Assembly: GCA_036867785.1 (NCBI GenBank)
Contig: CP145413.1
Span: 992,001 to 1,056,000 of the forward strand
Reading direction: 5' to 3'
From: Plasmodiophora brassicae
Lineage: Eukaryota; Endomyxa: Phytomyxea; Phytomyxea; Plasmodiophorida
Length of the DNA: 64,000 nt
Shown in pieces: positions 20,409 through 31,422 of the stretch (position 1 is the first letter of the stretch; each line of letters opens with the position of its first letter). Below the pieces are notes generated by a model. It was given only the letters and a program-made list of their open reading frames with translations, was not told where the DNA came from and made no database searches. Made by a program: the position numbers and the translations under genes.

Positions 20409-21007
20409 GACGACGGACCCGGCGCCTGAAGCACCGAATTGATTTTTGGCGGTCCCCGCACAAAACGTGCGACCAGTGCAGCTTGTCTGTACCGCGTGGC
20501 CGAATACCGCCGGTAGTCCACAGACGGGTCAGCAGGTATGTTGCTGAGAAATGTATCTACAGTAACGAGCGCCCGAACGCTGGATGTCCTACATCTTGTA
20601 GGGCTTGAACGCAGAGCGCGGGCGGGACGGGGTGATCACGCGGCCAGCTGATGCCGGTGACGTTGGCGCCTCAGACGGAGCGGCGTCGACGATGGCTTTG
20701 CTTGGGATCGGTTTTATAACGGTCGTAGGTTTCATGCTCCTGAGTCGTGTCGAACCGATATACGACGAGCGTGTCCTCAACTCTCGTCCACGTGTGAAGC
20801 GAACAGTGAGCCCCAAGCCTTCGATATTAGCAGTAGATGCGTGAATCACACTGGCGTGTACGATTCTGAATTTCTGCAACCAAGACGTTGACGTCACGAT
20901 CGTTGTGTACGCCAACAACAGTTTATTGGCGCGCCCTCGGTTTCTATATCTGGCGCTAGGTCGATGCAGCCACGGAGTCCGGCCGGTCGCGTCGCCAGAG
21001 CACGGTC
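20409..21007. other. Intergenic with two overlapping antisense small ORFs
   Basis: Plus-strand ATG 20692 opens a 50-codon frame with a single TM segment (MALLGIGFITVVGFMLL). On the opposite strand an ATG at 20734 opens a 48-codon frame ending PRSAFKPYKM at 20589. Both look possible and they overlap, so at most one is likely a gene. The stretch also includes the seipin promoter and the 5' flank of the RB gene. Confidence 0.3.
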
Positions 21008-23647
21008 ATGGCTGACGGTCTGTGTGCCCGCTTGCGTCTGCCGGCGCCTGTGGCATCCCGGGCGAACGCCTGGGTCGGTCGCGGCGTTGCCGTGCACTGC
21101 GCCGTACTCGAGGCGGTACACTGGGCGGATACCGATGACGTCCACGTGACGACGCTGGTGAAAGCGTGCGGTGTCCGCGTCGTCGACTTCTGCAAAGAGC
21201 TTCATGCGTTTGTCGACGAATTCGAAAGCGAACTGTCGAAGCCGTTTGTCGATGCTGCCAGACGGTTTCTCGTCCGCACGGTTCAGCTGTGGGTCCTGTA
21301 CTGTAAGTACCAGTCGATGTTCGCAATGACGTTCTCGTCTCCGTACTCTCAACGAACAGGTTAGATCCCGTCTACGTTTCACTGCTCCGTCTTGTTAAAG
21401 TGATTCCGCCCCAGCAACTCTTTTCGCATGTGGATGGTTGCTGTTCCTGGCGATTCGTGCGGAGCTTTTCCGAACAGAAACGCCTGCTGGCGATGACCTT
21501 TACCGGTTGTACACGCTGCTCAGCTGTGTTTTCGCGACTGTTTCGTCGCTTACCGGGGCAGATGCGGCTGATCAATCGACATCGTCGTCCGGTGCGGCTT
21601 CTGTTCCTGCTGCTGATGACGTGTCTGCCATCAGCGCAAGCCTGTACGACATGGTCGTCACGCGACTGTCAGAGCAAGGCGTTTGGCACGCTGATAACGT
21701 GAAGAAATCCGCAATTGACCTCGGACGGTACATCGATCGGCTGATGTGCTCCAGTTCTGATGAAAGTGAGTGAATGGCGCTGTGCGTCCTTCACGTGTCT
21801 GATTGTCCTCGAGTTGCAGAGATGTCGTGCTGGTTGCTGGATGGGCGAATCTGTTTCTCGCCTTCGACGGTCGAATCGGTTGGGAATGACTTGACCATTG
21901 AGTTGTCGCCGATTCTGCGATCGCCAGGTCGGCCGGCTCCGAAAACCCCTGTGACGCGGATGATGCTGTCGGTGGCATGGCTGATGAGAATAGCGGGTAT
22001 GAATGGAGGCCACAACTGTGAAGTATTGCAGACGACCCTCTCTGTTTGGCGGAACGCAGACGCGCCTGCACTGATTGAAAGCGTCCAAGAAGCTCACAGA
22101 AGAGTGGCTTTCACCTACGGATCGTACGACCCAGTAATGCATTACCTAAGTCTCCTCCGTGTATGGTTTACCTCTGACCTGGGCTGCCTAGGCTGTTGTA
22201 TCCTATCGCCGACGTATTGCGTTTCGCGTGTATCGGTATTTGCTGAACCGGATTGTCGGCATTGAACTGAGCCGGATGAGTCCTGGCTGTTTGGAATCTG
22301 CCGATTTCTCGTCGTGGCTCAACTCCATGTCGTTCCATTCGACATTGATGTTCTGTGCCGTCGCAATCGTGATCGGCGCGTACAAAATTGTGACCGAGCC
22401 GCTGGACAGTCTGATGGAGCAGTTTGACGTTCGTCCGCTGGAGCTCATCAGCGTCATGCGCGACATTGTTGTCGTTCCCGAGCGTGTGGAACCCGTTATC
22501 GACGATGTCAACGTGCACGCTCACATGATGTTATTGTTTCGGTTATGCGTTGTCCGATCGGCTTGGAGAGATAGCACCGTTAAGGACCCGGTGAATGACG
22601 CTGACGTTGACCATGTTTCTGCACTGGTTCGACAGCTTCATCGCGCTGGTCACCAGATTGTCCTTGATCTTCTACAACGTCTATCCCGATCGAAAGTTCT
22701 CGTATTGACGCCTCCTATGAGGTCGTGCGTCATTGACGTTATGGAGTACGTTATGAAGTACCTTCCCGGTGAGCAGTGTCAAGATGATGTCACCTGAATA
22801 TGTCCTCATTTTAAGGTTGTAGAATCGCTGCTTCGCAACTTTGATCTGTACTCGGTGACGGTTTGCGCCGTCTATGCTGTGTGCAAGCTCTCGCCGCGTC
22901 GAGACGGGGATTGTGTCCAGCTAATGACGCTCTACAGAGCCGCTCGGGATCTGATGCGCCCAAATTTCGGCGCTGTACAGGTGTGAGCTCGATTGCGTAA
23001 ACTTCGTAAATACTTAATGTCACGTGATCCAGAATTTGATTGCGTTCTATAACGAGAGGTTTATACCCAGTTTGAAAACCTTTCTGTTCTCAACGACGCG
23101 TCCATCGTTATCGTCCGCGCCAGCAGATGCAGGTGAGGAGGTTATGTCCACGCTCGGTTAACAGGTGTCTAAGGCTATCTACAGTTGCATCGTCATCTGA
23201 AACGGAGCCCGAGGTTGCGCCTCGAACCAATGGTGGTCAATTTGCTCCCCCACCGTCTCCGCTTTCTCTCCCACCTACCAAGTCGGTTTACGATGTTCAC
23301 GAGCGTTCTTGCTACACAACAAGGTGAACCTATACGATATCTTTATGGCGAGCCGAGTTTGCGTTTTAGTATCAAGAGCCGCTTAGTACTCGATGCCTTC
23401 GAACGGATTAGACATGGCAAATCGCTTGAACGATGCTGCGCTGGACGTGATGCAGGAGCTTGGCGATGCGGGCCTTGGGGTGATTGAGTACGATGCTAGG
23501 CTGCGGACGGAGACCTTGTTTGGTGTGCCAACGTCGGTAGCGGGTTCCTCAGGTATCGTTGGAAGTGTTCCTACGCGGCGCCGGGCGCGTACGTACCTCG
23601 CCACAGGAGGCAGGGACGCCAACGGCGTCTCAGTTCGTGGGCGATAA
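21008..23647 (+). CDS. RB1: Retinoblastoma-family pocket protein
   Basis: Eight exons (21008-21302, 21415-21765, 21820-22133, 22192-22768, 22823-22980, 23033-23132, 23185-23294, 23387-23647) give 721 aa. The N-terminal domain has ACGVRVVDFCKELHAFVDEF and GWLLFLAIRAELF, close to the RB N-terminal cyclin-like fold. Pocket A starts at TPVTRMMLSVAWLM and continues through SYRRRIAFRVYRYLL and STLMFCAVAIVIGAYK. Pocket B has NFDLYSVTVCAVYAVCKLS and LIAFYNERFIPSLKTFLF. A Pro-rich C-terminal part (PPSPLSLPP) may carry CDK sites. RB proteins bind E2F/DP and LxCxE partners to repress S-phase genes. The second exon start and the last junction (donor 23295) are the least certain. The identity rests on the order and spacing of these blocks. 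Confidence 0.82.
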
Positions 23648-23933
23648 AAGAAGATCATGGTGTTTCCTGATGAACAAATAGGCTCGCGGCTTAGATGAGC
23701 TAAATGGGAATGGGGCCACGCAGTCGCCTGCTGCACTGACGACGGTCCCCGTGTTGACTCACGGCTCGTATAGGTCCACTCGCATGCGTTAACCACTTGA
23801 CACAATGGGACCTGAACTCACCAGTTGACTCGTACATGCGAGTCTAGGTCCACACAGCACCTCGGGTACCTGCCGGGCTAGAATTGCGCGGGTCGGGCAA
23901 CCCGCGCGCGTCTCTGAACGACAATGCAGAATC
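23648..23933. other. Intergenic, convergent 3' ends
   Basis: This 286-bp stretch separates the RB gene and the minus-strand zinc-finger gene that face each other. An AT-richer piece near 23640-23660 (GATAAAAGAAGATCA) may serve RB polyadenylation. No gene seen. Confidence 0.35.
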
Positions 23934-24521
23934 CTATAATTTACGAATACTAGGCTTTTGATCGTCTGGCCGGTTCGATAACCTGTAAGGGCACACTGCC
24001 ATGTGCCGCTTAAGGGAACTATTTGCCGTGTAGGCCGCCTTACAGTCGCCGAAGGTGCACAGGAAAGGGCGATCGCCAGTATGCACTCGCAGATGGTTCT
24101 GCAGATGCCGCTCGGAGACGAACGTCTTATGGCAGATGACACATGGGATCGGCTTCGATGTGGCATGCAGGAACTGGTGCGTCTTGAGCGAGAACGCGCG
24201 CGTGAACGACTTACTGCAAATCTGGCAGATGTAATCCCTGGACGTTTTTGACGACCCAGGCTTCGGAGGTGTCCGCGGAGTGGACGCCGGCGACTGCGGG
24301 AGCTGTTTGAGGGCCGGGGACGACGGCGCCGACAACGCTGGGGGTCGGAACACAGTGGCGGTTGGCACGATTGGTTTCGCCTCTCGCGGGGACTGCGACG
24401 GTCGTTGTCGAACACGCAGCGGTCGCGGGACCGGTTTGACGATGGACGTCGACAGCGGTCGTTTCATGAATGGGATGTTCTCGTCTGTCATCGTCGCCTC
24501 CATCCGGGCCGTGCGACACAT
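23934..24521 (-). CDS. C2H2 zinc-finger protein, tandem copy 1
   Basis: A single exon of about 195 aa. Three consecutive fingers lie in the C-terminal half: CQICSKSFTRAFSLKTHQFLH, CVICHKTFVSERHLQNHLRVH and a third of CCHC form, ending KRHMAVC with a final Cys instead of His. Fingers 2 and 3 are joined by a Kruppel-type TGDRPF linker. The N-terminal half is Pro/Ser/Lys-rich and basic. It is probably a DNA-binding transcription factor. It closely resembles the next gene (25034-25540), so the two arose by tandem duplication. The start could also be a later Met (MTDENIPF). Confidence 0.85.
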   Translation of the reverse strand: MCRTARMEATMTDENIPFMKRPLSTSIVKPVPRPLRVRQRPSQSPREAKPIVPTATVFRPPALSAPSSPALKQLPQSPASTPRTPPKPGSSKTSRDYICQICSKSFTRAFSLKTHQFLHATSKPIPCVICHKTFVSERHLQNHLRVHTGDRPFLCTFGDCKAAYTANSSLKRHMAVCPYRLSNRPDDQKPSIRKL

Positions 24522-25033
24522 CAATAGATGAACATGCCCACTAGCGTCGTCGGGCGAGAATCACTCTGGCGCGGTCGGGCGACAAAACGTGAAGCGGGAT
24601 CCCACAGTCCACACGCCGTATAACAGTCGGAAATTATTGCGCGCAGACGGTGCGACTGTCCAGCTATTTCCGGTAACGCCACGCATCTGGCGACCGTCGC
24701 TGTGCGGCAAACCCGCCGACCGGTCACCTGAGGGCTGAGGACGTGGCGGTTGCGCCCCTCGGGCCCCGTACCATTCATATGCGCAGCTGAATGCCAGTTG
24801 GCATCCAGACCGATACGTCAGCGTTCGTGGGTGGCGAACCGGTTTGACCACCCGGCACCACCGATGAGCAGTCAGCCGCAACAGAAATCGCGATGCGTTA
24901 TGTAGCCCGAGATAGGTAATTTGTCTCGTAAGTCTCTCGTTATGGGTCGCCCCATGGAATTTTGAGCGCGATATGCCAGTGACATAAGGTTGGAACTTCA
25001 TTCACGTGCCGATGCCTCATTGTGTGCCAAGGT
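24522..25033. other. Intergenic between duplicated zinc-finger genes
   Basis: About 510 bp with no supported gene; it holds the promoter of copy 1 and the 3' end of copy 2. Short frames on the minus strand (24561-25001) have no recognisable content. Confidence 0.4.
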
Positions 25034-25540
25034 TCAGGAATGAGCCCGGTAGACGCACACGGCCATATGCCGTTTCAGTGAGCTGTTGGCCGTGTATGCC
25101 GCATCGCAACCAGCTGCCCCGCATCGGAACGGACGCTCGCCTGTGTGGACACGCTGATGATTCATCAGATGTCGCATTGTCACGAAAGTCTTGTCGCAGA
25201 CAGAGCACGGGATCGGTTTGGTCTGCTCGTGCAGATACATGTGTGACTTGAGCGAGAATGCGCGCGTGAACGTCTTGAGACAGACGTGGCAGGTCAGTCG
25301 GGACGCAGCGTCATCTGAGAGCTGGCAATTGAGCGCCACCGTCTGTTCAGGACTGGCATCGCTGTATGTCGGGGAAACCACCGGAACGGGCTGTACGGGC
25401 ACTTGCCTCGTCTGCACTGGTTTGAAGGCTGACGCAGTAGATACCAATGAAGCAGACGGAACATAGGTCAACGTCGCGAGTGGCCGGAATGGGATATGAC
25501 CAAAGAGGAAAGGATGTGGGCCTTGCGATGACAGCGACAT
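25034..25540 (-). CDS. C2H2 zinc-finger protein, tandem copy 2
   Basis: A single exon of 168 aa with three fingers matching copy 1 in order and detail: CHVCLKTFTRAFSLKSHMYLH, CSVCDKTFVTMRHLMNHQRVH, then a C-X4-C-X12-H-X3-C finger that ends SLKRHMAVC. The linker TGERPF joins fingers 2 and 3. The N-terminal region is Val/Pro/Thr-rich and differs from copy 1, so the finger block is under stronger constraint. An AT-rich stretch just upstream (25548-25575, TATAAACAATATAAAATAG on the plus strand) could be a TATA-like promoter. Probable transcription factor; target unknown. Confidence 0.85.
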   Translation of the reverse strand: MSLSSQGPHPFLFGHIPFRPLATLTYVPSASLVSTASAFKPVQTRQVPVQPVPVVSPTYSDASPEQTVALNCQLSDDAASRLTCHVCLKTFTRAFSLKSHMYLHEQTKPIPCSVCDKTFVTMRHLMNHQRVHTGERPFRCGAAGCDAAYTANSSLKRHMAVCVYRAHS

Positions 25541-25958
25541 CCGTCACAGCAACAGATATAAACAATATAAAATAGCAAGACTGCTTAATACGTTGCACAC
25601 AATTTCGAGAATGATTGCCACTGATACTGATCTGATACCCCGTAGTGGTACCTACAGCAGCGGCATTGACTCAACGCGCGCAACCGCTGAACCCCCGAAC
25701 GAACACGTGTCTGCTGCGGACAACCCCAGTGTGATTCACGCTTACGTACTTGATCCATACGTAACGACAGATGTGAACCACGGTTGACACAACGGCACCA
25801 AGGTACCCATGCGGCTGAGGTTGGCTGTCACGGTGTCACCCCTTGTCGTATCTATCGCCCGCCTGCGTTTTTTCCTTCTCGTAGACGCCGTTTTTTGGAG
25901 GCTCGTATAGCCCGGAGGGCTGTGGCAGTCAGTCGCGTTTCTGCTGCCGGTTGCTGCT
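25541..25958. other. Divergent intergenic region, zinc-finger copy 2 / syntaxin
   Basis: A 418-bp region holding two divergent promoters. The part next to the zinc-finger gene is the most AT-rich stretch nearby. No gene recognised. Confidence 0.4.
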
Positions 25959-26985
25959 ATGGCGACTCGGAACCTGACGGCCCGCTTCATTGCCGAGCGT
26001 GACCATTATCGGTCGTTCGGTGCCGGCATGGACGTTGGCGTTCGTAACGACGACGGCGATGACCAGGAAAGCCTGCTGGGCGGTAACGCGAGCGGTCCGG
26101 TGTCGAGTGCCCCGCCGATCTGGGTGGGCATCGTCGACGAAATCGAGGCACATTTGAAAGAGATCGCCTCCGGAATGGCGAATCTGGCTACGCTTCACGA
26201 TAAGCGGCTGAAGGTCAACTTTGACGATGACGACGAAGAGCAGGATAGGAAAATCGATGCACTCGCGTCAGACATCACCAGAGTAATTGATGCGACCTGT
26301 CCTTTGTCCACCGAACCTGACAATGCTTCGTAGCTGGTCAGGAAAGCCGAGGCCAAGCTGAAGAAGATCGCATCGGTGGGTAACACATCGGCGAATGCGC
26401 TGTCGCAGGAGGAGAGAACAACGCGGTTCAACGTCATGCGGTCGCTTGGCACCAAACTTTCGAATCAGTCGAAACAGTTCCGGCAGATGCAGAAGGACTT
26501 CCTCATGCGTGCGTTGCTGTTACTGTTTCGTCAGCAGCGTTGTGTTCACAAGGGATGTATTAATAGGCCTCCAACGGCGGAACGCCACAGCCAACAAGTT
26601 CTTCGACGACGAGGACGACAGCAAGCGCCGCTCTTTCGAGGAGGGGTTGGATACTGGGTTCACTGAATCGCAGCTCATGCAGCTGGAAGAGGCCAAGCAG
26701 AGCATGGACGAAAGAGAACGAGAGATCGCCCGGATCGCGCAGTCCATCAACGATTTGGCAATGGTGTTCCGAGAGCTCTCCGTGCTGGTCGTCGAGCAGG
26801 GATCCGTCCTGGACCGCATCGACTACAACATCGAGCAGTCCATGCACACGGTCAAGGCCGGCACGGCCGAACTCATCAAAGCCGAGGAGTACCAGAAACG
26901 CGGCAAGTCCCTGGTCTGCATCATCATCCTCATTGCCCTTATCATCATCTGCCTCCTCATTCTAATATTCCGGCGACGATCCTGA
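25959..26985 (+). CDS. STX16: Syntaxin-16 / Tlg2-type Qa-SNARE
   Basis: Exons 25959-26282, 26334-26508 and 26567-26985 give 305 aa. The N-terminus MATRNLTARFIAERDHYR matches the short N-peptide of syntaxin-16/Tlg2 that binds Vps45. A helical Habc-type region follows. The SNARE motif (SINDLAMVFRELSVLVVEQG then SVLDRIDYNIEQS) contains the zero-layer Gln in the VEQG position used by syntaxin-16. A KAEEYQKRGK juxtamembrane basic patch and a C-terminal tail anchor (IIILIALIIICLLILIF) complete it. It should work in endosome-to-Golgi membrane fusion. The introns are 51 and 58 bp. Confidence 0.93.
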
Positions 26986-27567
26986 TGTCTCTGGTGTAAT
27001 ATACAGTTGTAATATTCCGCTGTGTCGGTCGTGTGCGCCGCAGAACCAGTGTGCCAAGACTGCGAAGCTGCACCTCGTCACTTGCGAACTGCGCACTGCT
27101 ACTACATATCACATATGGTATCTGTGCAATGGCATTTGGGAGAAAGGGAGGTCGCAAGTTGGTTGGTATGGGAGAAAGGGAGGTCGTTGGTCACGTCGGC
27201 AACGATACGTCGTAGAGATCGGGCGGGTTCCGACCGCGTTATGTATCTTTTGGCAGTGGGCGTGGCGCGTCCTCCCGTCCGGACGGCGACTGGGGAATAT
27301 CGTTACGGCGGCGGTGTTTCGGTTACAAGCGGGAGCGGCCCGCTGGTGGGGTTGACTATGAGTCAGGAGCGGCGCCCTTTGATTGTCAGTCTGTGACTGA
27401 GGCACACAACGCGCGAACCACCAGGCGCAGGAGTCGCGGCGAGCCTGTGCTTGGACGGCTGTGTGCAGGAAGGCAGGGCAGACAGACGCGCGGCAAACTG
27501 TTCTGTGTACATACTCTGTGGGGTGCGTTCCTGCTGCGCTCGTGTCCCACTATTGCCCGTGCCCGTG
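26986..27567 (+). other. Long 5' flank of a zinc-finger gene, no separate gene
   Basis: The 580-bp region contains an imperfect direct repeat of GGGAGAAAGGGAGGTCG (near 27137 and 27171) about 400 bp upstream of the next start codon, which might be a regulatory element. Frames here are short and contain no domain. Part may be untranslated leader. Confidence 0.35.
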
Positions 27568-28488
27568 ATGGATCCTTCCTCGGCCTGCCTGGGGCGCATG
27601 AATATGTTCGACCTGTCTAGGCCGGTCGCCTACGAAACGCCCGACTCCTGCCTGCCTGACTCATTATCGTTCGTCGACGGCCTAGGAGGGTTCCACTCGT
27701 CGTCGTTCGTACTACCCCGCGACAACGCCAACATGATGCTAAACCCGAACCCGCCTGCCTGGTCCGAGTTCTCCGCATCGTACAACTCGCTCGACTCGCC
27801 GTTCCTCGCTGTCGAAGTACCACTACGATCACTGAACGGCAACACAATGCCCAGCGGTCCGCACAACAGCCTGCTCATGCCGATTGGGGCACCACCCAAA
27901 CCGGCTCGGCGCCGAAACAGTGACACGGACGCAGGAGCAACAACAGCGCCCAACGGGAAGAAGATGTTCGCATGCATACAGGTATGCTTGGTGGTTACGA
28001 TAACCGCTAAGACTGTGTACTTATGTCGAGGTGTGTCTGGATCAGTGCTCCAAAGTGTTCAGCCGAGGGAACAACCTGCAAGCGCACATGAGGATCCACA
28101 CAGGAGAGATGCCGTATCTCTGTGAGCACTGCCCCAAGAGCTTCGCGCGTCGATCAGGCCTGTCACGGCACCAGCGAACACACACGGTAGATGACGCGCA
28201 TACGCGTGAACGTTCAATCGTTGCTGACTCTATTGTCACTCCCAGGGTGAAAAACCACTTCAGTGCCCGCAATGTGAAAAGAGCTTCGCTGACAGCTCGA
28301 ACCTATCACGGCACCTGCGCTTGCACAGCGGCGAACGACCCTTCTCCTGCGATATTTGCTTCAAGCGATTTTCTTGGGTAGGTGGCACCGCTGTACCCTG
28401 TCATAGGCCCGTCGCTGAGCATCGGTCACTGCTGTCTTAGAAATCGAGCCTTGAATGGCATCTACGGTCGCATAATAATGAAAATTGA
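27568..28488 (+). CDS. Kruppel-type C2H2 zinc-finger transcription factor
   Basis: Four exons (27568-27981, 28031-28186, 28246-28377, 28441-28488) give 249 aa. The N-terminal 130 residues are Ser/Pro/Asn-rich. Four fingers follow: [63 protein letters not shown] and [21 protein letters not shown], with TGEMPYL, TGEKPL and SGERPF linkers. Introns fall at the start of finger 1, in the finger 2-3 linker and inside finger 4. Finger 1 has an unusual C-X3-C spacing, which could reflect a misplaced splice junction. It is unrelated in sequence to the tandem pair at 24-25.5 kb beyond the finger type. Confidence 0.85.
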
Positions 28489-28679
28489 TCATATAGATGT
28501 GGTCCAACCCTGTTGGGAAGGAGCCGCTGTCCCGTGCCACCCTGTACTATATTACCCACGCCTGGAAATACACTAACCGTAGTTAACTAACCATAGCCCA
28601 TTCGCGCTTTGTGTCGGACAGCACACCAATTCGTATTTCGGTTGCCCTCGCGAATGCCGCTAACGTACGTAGAGTATAT

Positions 28680-29185
28680 TTATCGGTGTTCACTATCGGC
28701 ATCTCGTGCCTGCTCCGAGCCCAGCGTACTATCTTGTTTCATGATCCGTTTCAGCTTGCCTGACATGCGCTTCCTGTACATTGGCTTGGACAATTTGGAC
28801 GAAGACCGCACTTTCCCTTGTTTCGACGATCTCTTCTTGGTCGGACGCACAAACAGCCCTCCGTAGCACGATTCTTCAGGAGCTTCTGGCTGCCGGACGA
28901 CGATCTCTAATTGCAGGACACAGTCAGTTGAGCAAATGTACGCCGAAATTGCAGGGCACACCTACTCGTTAACTCTTTCGACGACTTGCCATCGCTCGCC
29001 ACCGATATTGACTTAATGGCCGCATTGTACATGTCATCCCAATGGTCCGCGGACGACGGTATACCAACACCGCGATTATCCTGCTTAACCTCCACAGTTA
29101 TAGACGTTGAATCACCTTGGGAATGCTTTCCGAGGCCCTGTCCGGGCTTCCAGCCCATCTTCTGCATCAGCTTCATGGCATCCAT
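28680..29185 (-). CDS. GPATCH4: G-patch protein of the GPATCH4 type
   Basis: Exons 29185-28966 and 28906-28680 give 148 aa. The G-patch sits at the very N-terminus (MDAMKLMQKMGWKPGQGLGK then HSQGDSTSI), followed by VKQDNRGVG and a tryptophan-containing HWDDMYNAA segment as in GPATCH4. A basic Lys/Arg/Ser-rich C-terminus (KRMSGKLKRIMKQ) suits a nucleolar RNA helicase cofactor. The frame is open upstream to 29308 but without an ATG, so 29185 is the start unless another exon lies upstream. Confidence 0.8.
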
Positions 29186-29421
29186 GACGACGCACTCAGC
29201 CCGTTGGTCCGCCACGGTGTCCGCAGTCTCCGCAGGCCCGCCCGGCCCAGGCCATGAAACTTCAGCCACACTCGGTTCTGGCCTGGCATGTGATTCCAAC
29301 CTTGCCACTCCGCATGGCTCAATATTTACAGCCCAGACGCTGCAAGGTACGGTATGACGGTATCGGGCGCGCCCGGATCGCGCGGTACTAGGAAGGATTC
29401 CATATCGGTTAAGCGCTCCGT

Positions 29422-30305
29422 ATGGAACCAGCTCGCGTTGTCGAGGACGTCGACGTGCCGATCACGGCGCCGGTTGACGATCAGCACTTCTCGAAGGACG
29501 GGAAGGGGACGAAGGCCATTGAAGAGATTCCCATTATTGGGTTCCTGCAATCCGCCAAGCATGCACATGCCGGTGATACGGACAGAGCATTGCGGGCGGC
29601 CGCCAAGTGCTCCTCAGCAACCATCCACGCAGGGACAATGCTTGCCGCTGCGGTTGCTACGGGAGGCCTCAGTAACGCGACTTTGTCCTTCCTCGCGATC
29701 CTCTTTTAGATTCGGTGATAACCCTTACCTAGGTCTACCTGCAACATTAACGCTGGGTGCTGTTGCCGGTGGTGTTGGACTGGCATCCGAACTCGCGTTT
29801 AAGCAGCAGATCGAGGTATTTGTGTTCATGGAGCTTGCTGAGGTACGTCTGAGCCAGAACACTGGGGCAGGACCCGGAAGTCCAGGGCCACCTGTCGAAC
29901 CCAACCGGCACTGACCTCGGTATGTCGCTGGCTTTCGGGTCAGCGCTTGGCGTGGTTGGCGGGGCAGGCAGTACACTCGCCAAAGGCATGTTGAGGGAGG
30001 CCGGCGTGCAAGGCGCCAAAGCGCACGCCACTCGCTTCGTAACCGGCCAGTCCATGAACCAATTGCAAGTTGCTCCCGTCCGGCGCGAGATCAAGGCCGC
30101 GGTCAAGCAGGAGGTGACGTCACGCTCGAAAGAAGCGACGACCCGACCCGCGCGTCGCTCCGCTCGCCGCCGGTCCTCACACAAACGATCGAACGCCGAA
30201 ATGGCTGGCGGTTCGATCGCTGCAGGTGACAGAAGTCATCGGCCTCGGAAGGTCTCCAGACGCAACAGGGACAAGCACGTCCCTTACCAGCCTGACTTCA
30301 ACTGA
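29422..30305 (+). CDS. Unknown protein with Gly/Ala-rich hydrophobic core and basic tail
   Basis: Exons 29422-29671, 29733-29815 and 29871-30305 give 255 aa. After an acidic N-terminus there are Ala/Gly-rich hydrophobic stretches (TMLAAAVATGGLSLPATL, LGAVAGGVGLASELAF, MSLAFGSALGVVGGAG) with glycine-zipper spacing. A strongly basic Arg/Lys/Ser tail follows (RPARRSARRRSSHKR). The core could pack in or on a membrane, but no clear TM topology or family is recognised. All splice joins keep frame, which supports a real gene. Confidence 0.55.
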
Positions 30306-30672
30306 GAGGGACATGCCGCACATCACGCTCAGATGCAGAACAAACAGTATAGCGAGCGCTGCCTGTATGATAAAGGGTTCCTTAGCGATGTACGCGAGAG
30401 GTTCTCGACCACGAATCGTCGAAGGGCGCCCGGTGCTGGATCGCGCTGGTGCACGGGCGCCGGTTCGCAGCAGTACGCCGTCCAGCGGCCGGCCACTCCA
30501 ACATCGTCGCCGTTCGTCGTCGCGCTGGCCTGGTAACCGTGGCCGGCGCAGAATTCAGACCCTGGGCCTGGCTCCAGTCCGGGGCTGCAGCCTGGTTCCC
30601 CAGTCGCACCGACGCGCCACTGACCGAGATCGGGTTTGTGCCAGGCGCCGCAGGTTTCTGCACGTGACGCGG
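30306..30672. other. Convergent intergenic region, no gene seen
   Basis: This stretch separates the ends of two facing genes. Frames on both strands are Arg/Pro/Ala-rich, as expected of non-coding GC-rich DNA. Confidence 0.35.
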
Positions 30673-31422
30673 TCAGTCCGGTGCGATCTGCGCGTCGGCA
30701 TATACGATGGTTACCCGGCGCACAGTGCTGATTGTCGGATGCAACGACGTGTATGCCACCGTCGACGACGAAGCCGCACGTGAGCGGGGAATCGATGTGG
30801 GTGCACCTTCGAGGATCGGCTCCCCGCAGACGGCAATGACGGCGGTGTCTTTAATGGAGTGTGCGGGTTTTGGTGGCGGTGCAACGTTCGGGAAGGCATC
30901 TTTCGACCATTCGGCTGCGAGGTGTTGTTCGACGGCGTTGAAAGCGAGGCGCTGACGAAGGTGCTTGATCTCAGCCGTGTTGGCGATGATCTCTGCCTGA
31001 AATGCCTCGACAAGTTTACGAAGTCGGGTGACGGTGTCGGGATCGTTGGGGACAGGTTCGGCAGCGTCTACCGACCGCATGGGAGTCACGGTGACGTTCA
31101 TGATCGTCTGGGCATCTGCCTTGTGTTTCAAGCCGGAGTCATTAGACGACCGGATCAGGTCGCGCAAGTACTGGACGCGACGATCCGATTGGTGGCGACG
31201 CCATTCCGACTCCTGCAGGCGGCGTTGCATTTGCATGAGGTCCTTCGTCAGCTGACGCGCACGACGGCAAGACGCGTTGTTGTTGCACATCGGATGGCCT
31301 AACGGTTTCGTTGCCGATGGAAGTGAGCTTGACCCTGGAGGCGTTCCGGGCCGCGACCCCTTCGGGGACGACCATCCAACCGGTTCTGGAGATCGACACT
31401 CTGCTCTGCACCATTGCTGCAT
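30673..31422 (-). CDS. Coiled-coil protein of unknown function
   Basis: An open frame of about 249 codons. Its middle (QLTKDLMQMQRRLQESEWRR, then VEAFQAEIIANTAEIKHLRQ) has heptad spacing typical of a coiled coil in two blocks. The C-terminal 70 residues are Ala/Ser/Thr-rich and unstructured. The start is uncertain: the frame is open to 31509 but the first ATG is at 31422. No family recognised. The gene is intronless, unlike many neighbours. Confidence 0.5.
   Translation of the reverse strand: MQQWCRAECRSPEPVGWSSPKGSRPGTPPGSSSLPSATKPLGHPMCNNNASCRRARQLTKDLMQMQRRLQESEWRRHQSDRRVQYLRDLIRSSNDSGLKHKADAQTIMNVTVTPMRSVDAAEPVPNDPDTVTRLRKLVEAFQAEIIANTAEIKHLRQRLAFNAVEQHLAAEWSKDAFPNVAPPPKPAHSIKDTAVIAVCGEPILEGAPTSIPRSRAASSSTVAYTSLHPTISTVRRVTIVYADAQIAPD

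Noticed and set aside
21365-21414. Extra RB exon (YPVYVSLLRLVK) between the first two exons
   Set aside because: It reads well but needs a 15-nt intron or a frame shift to reach the next conserved block; a single 112-bp intron is simpler.
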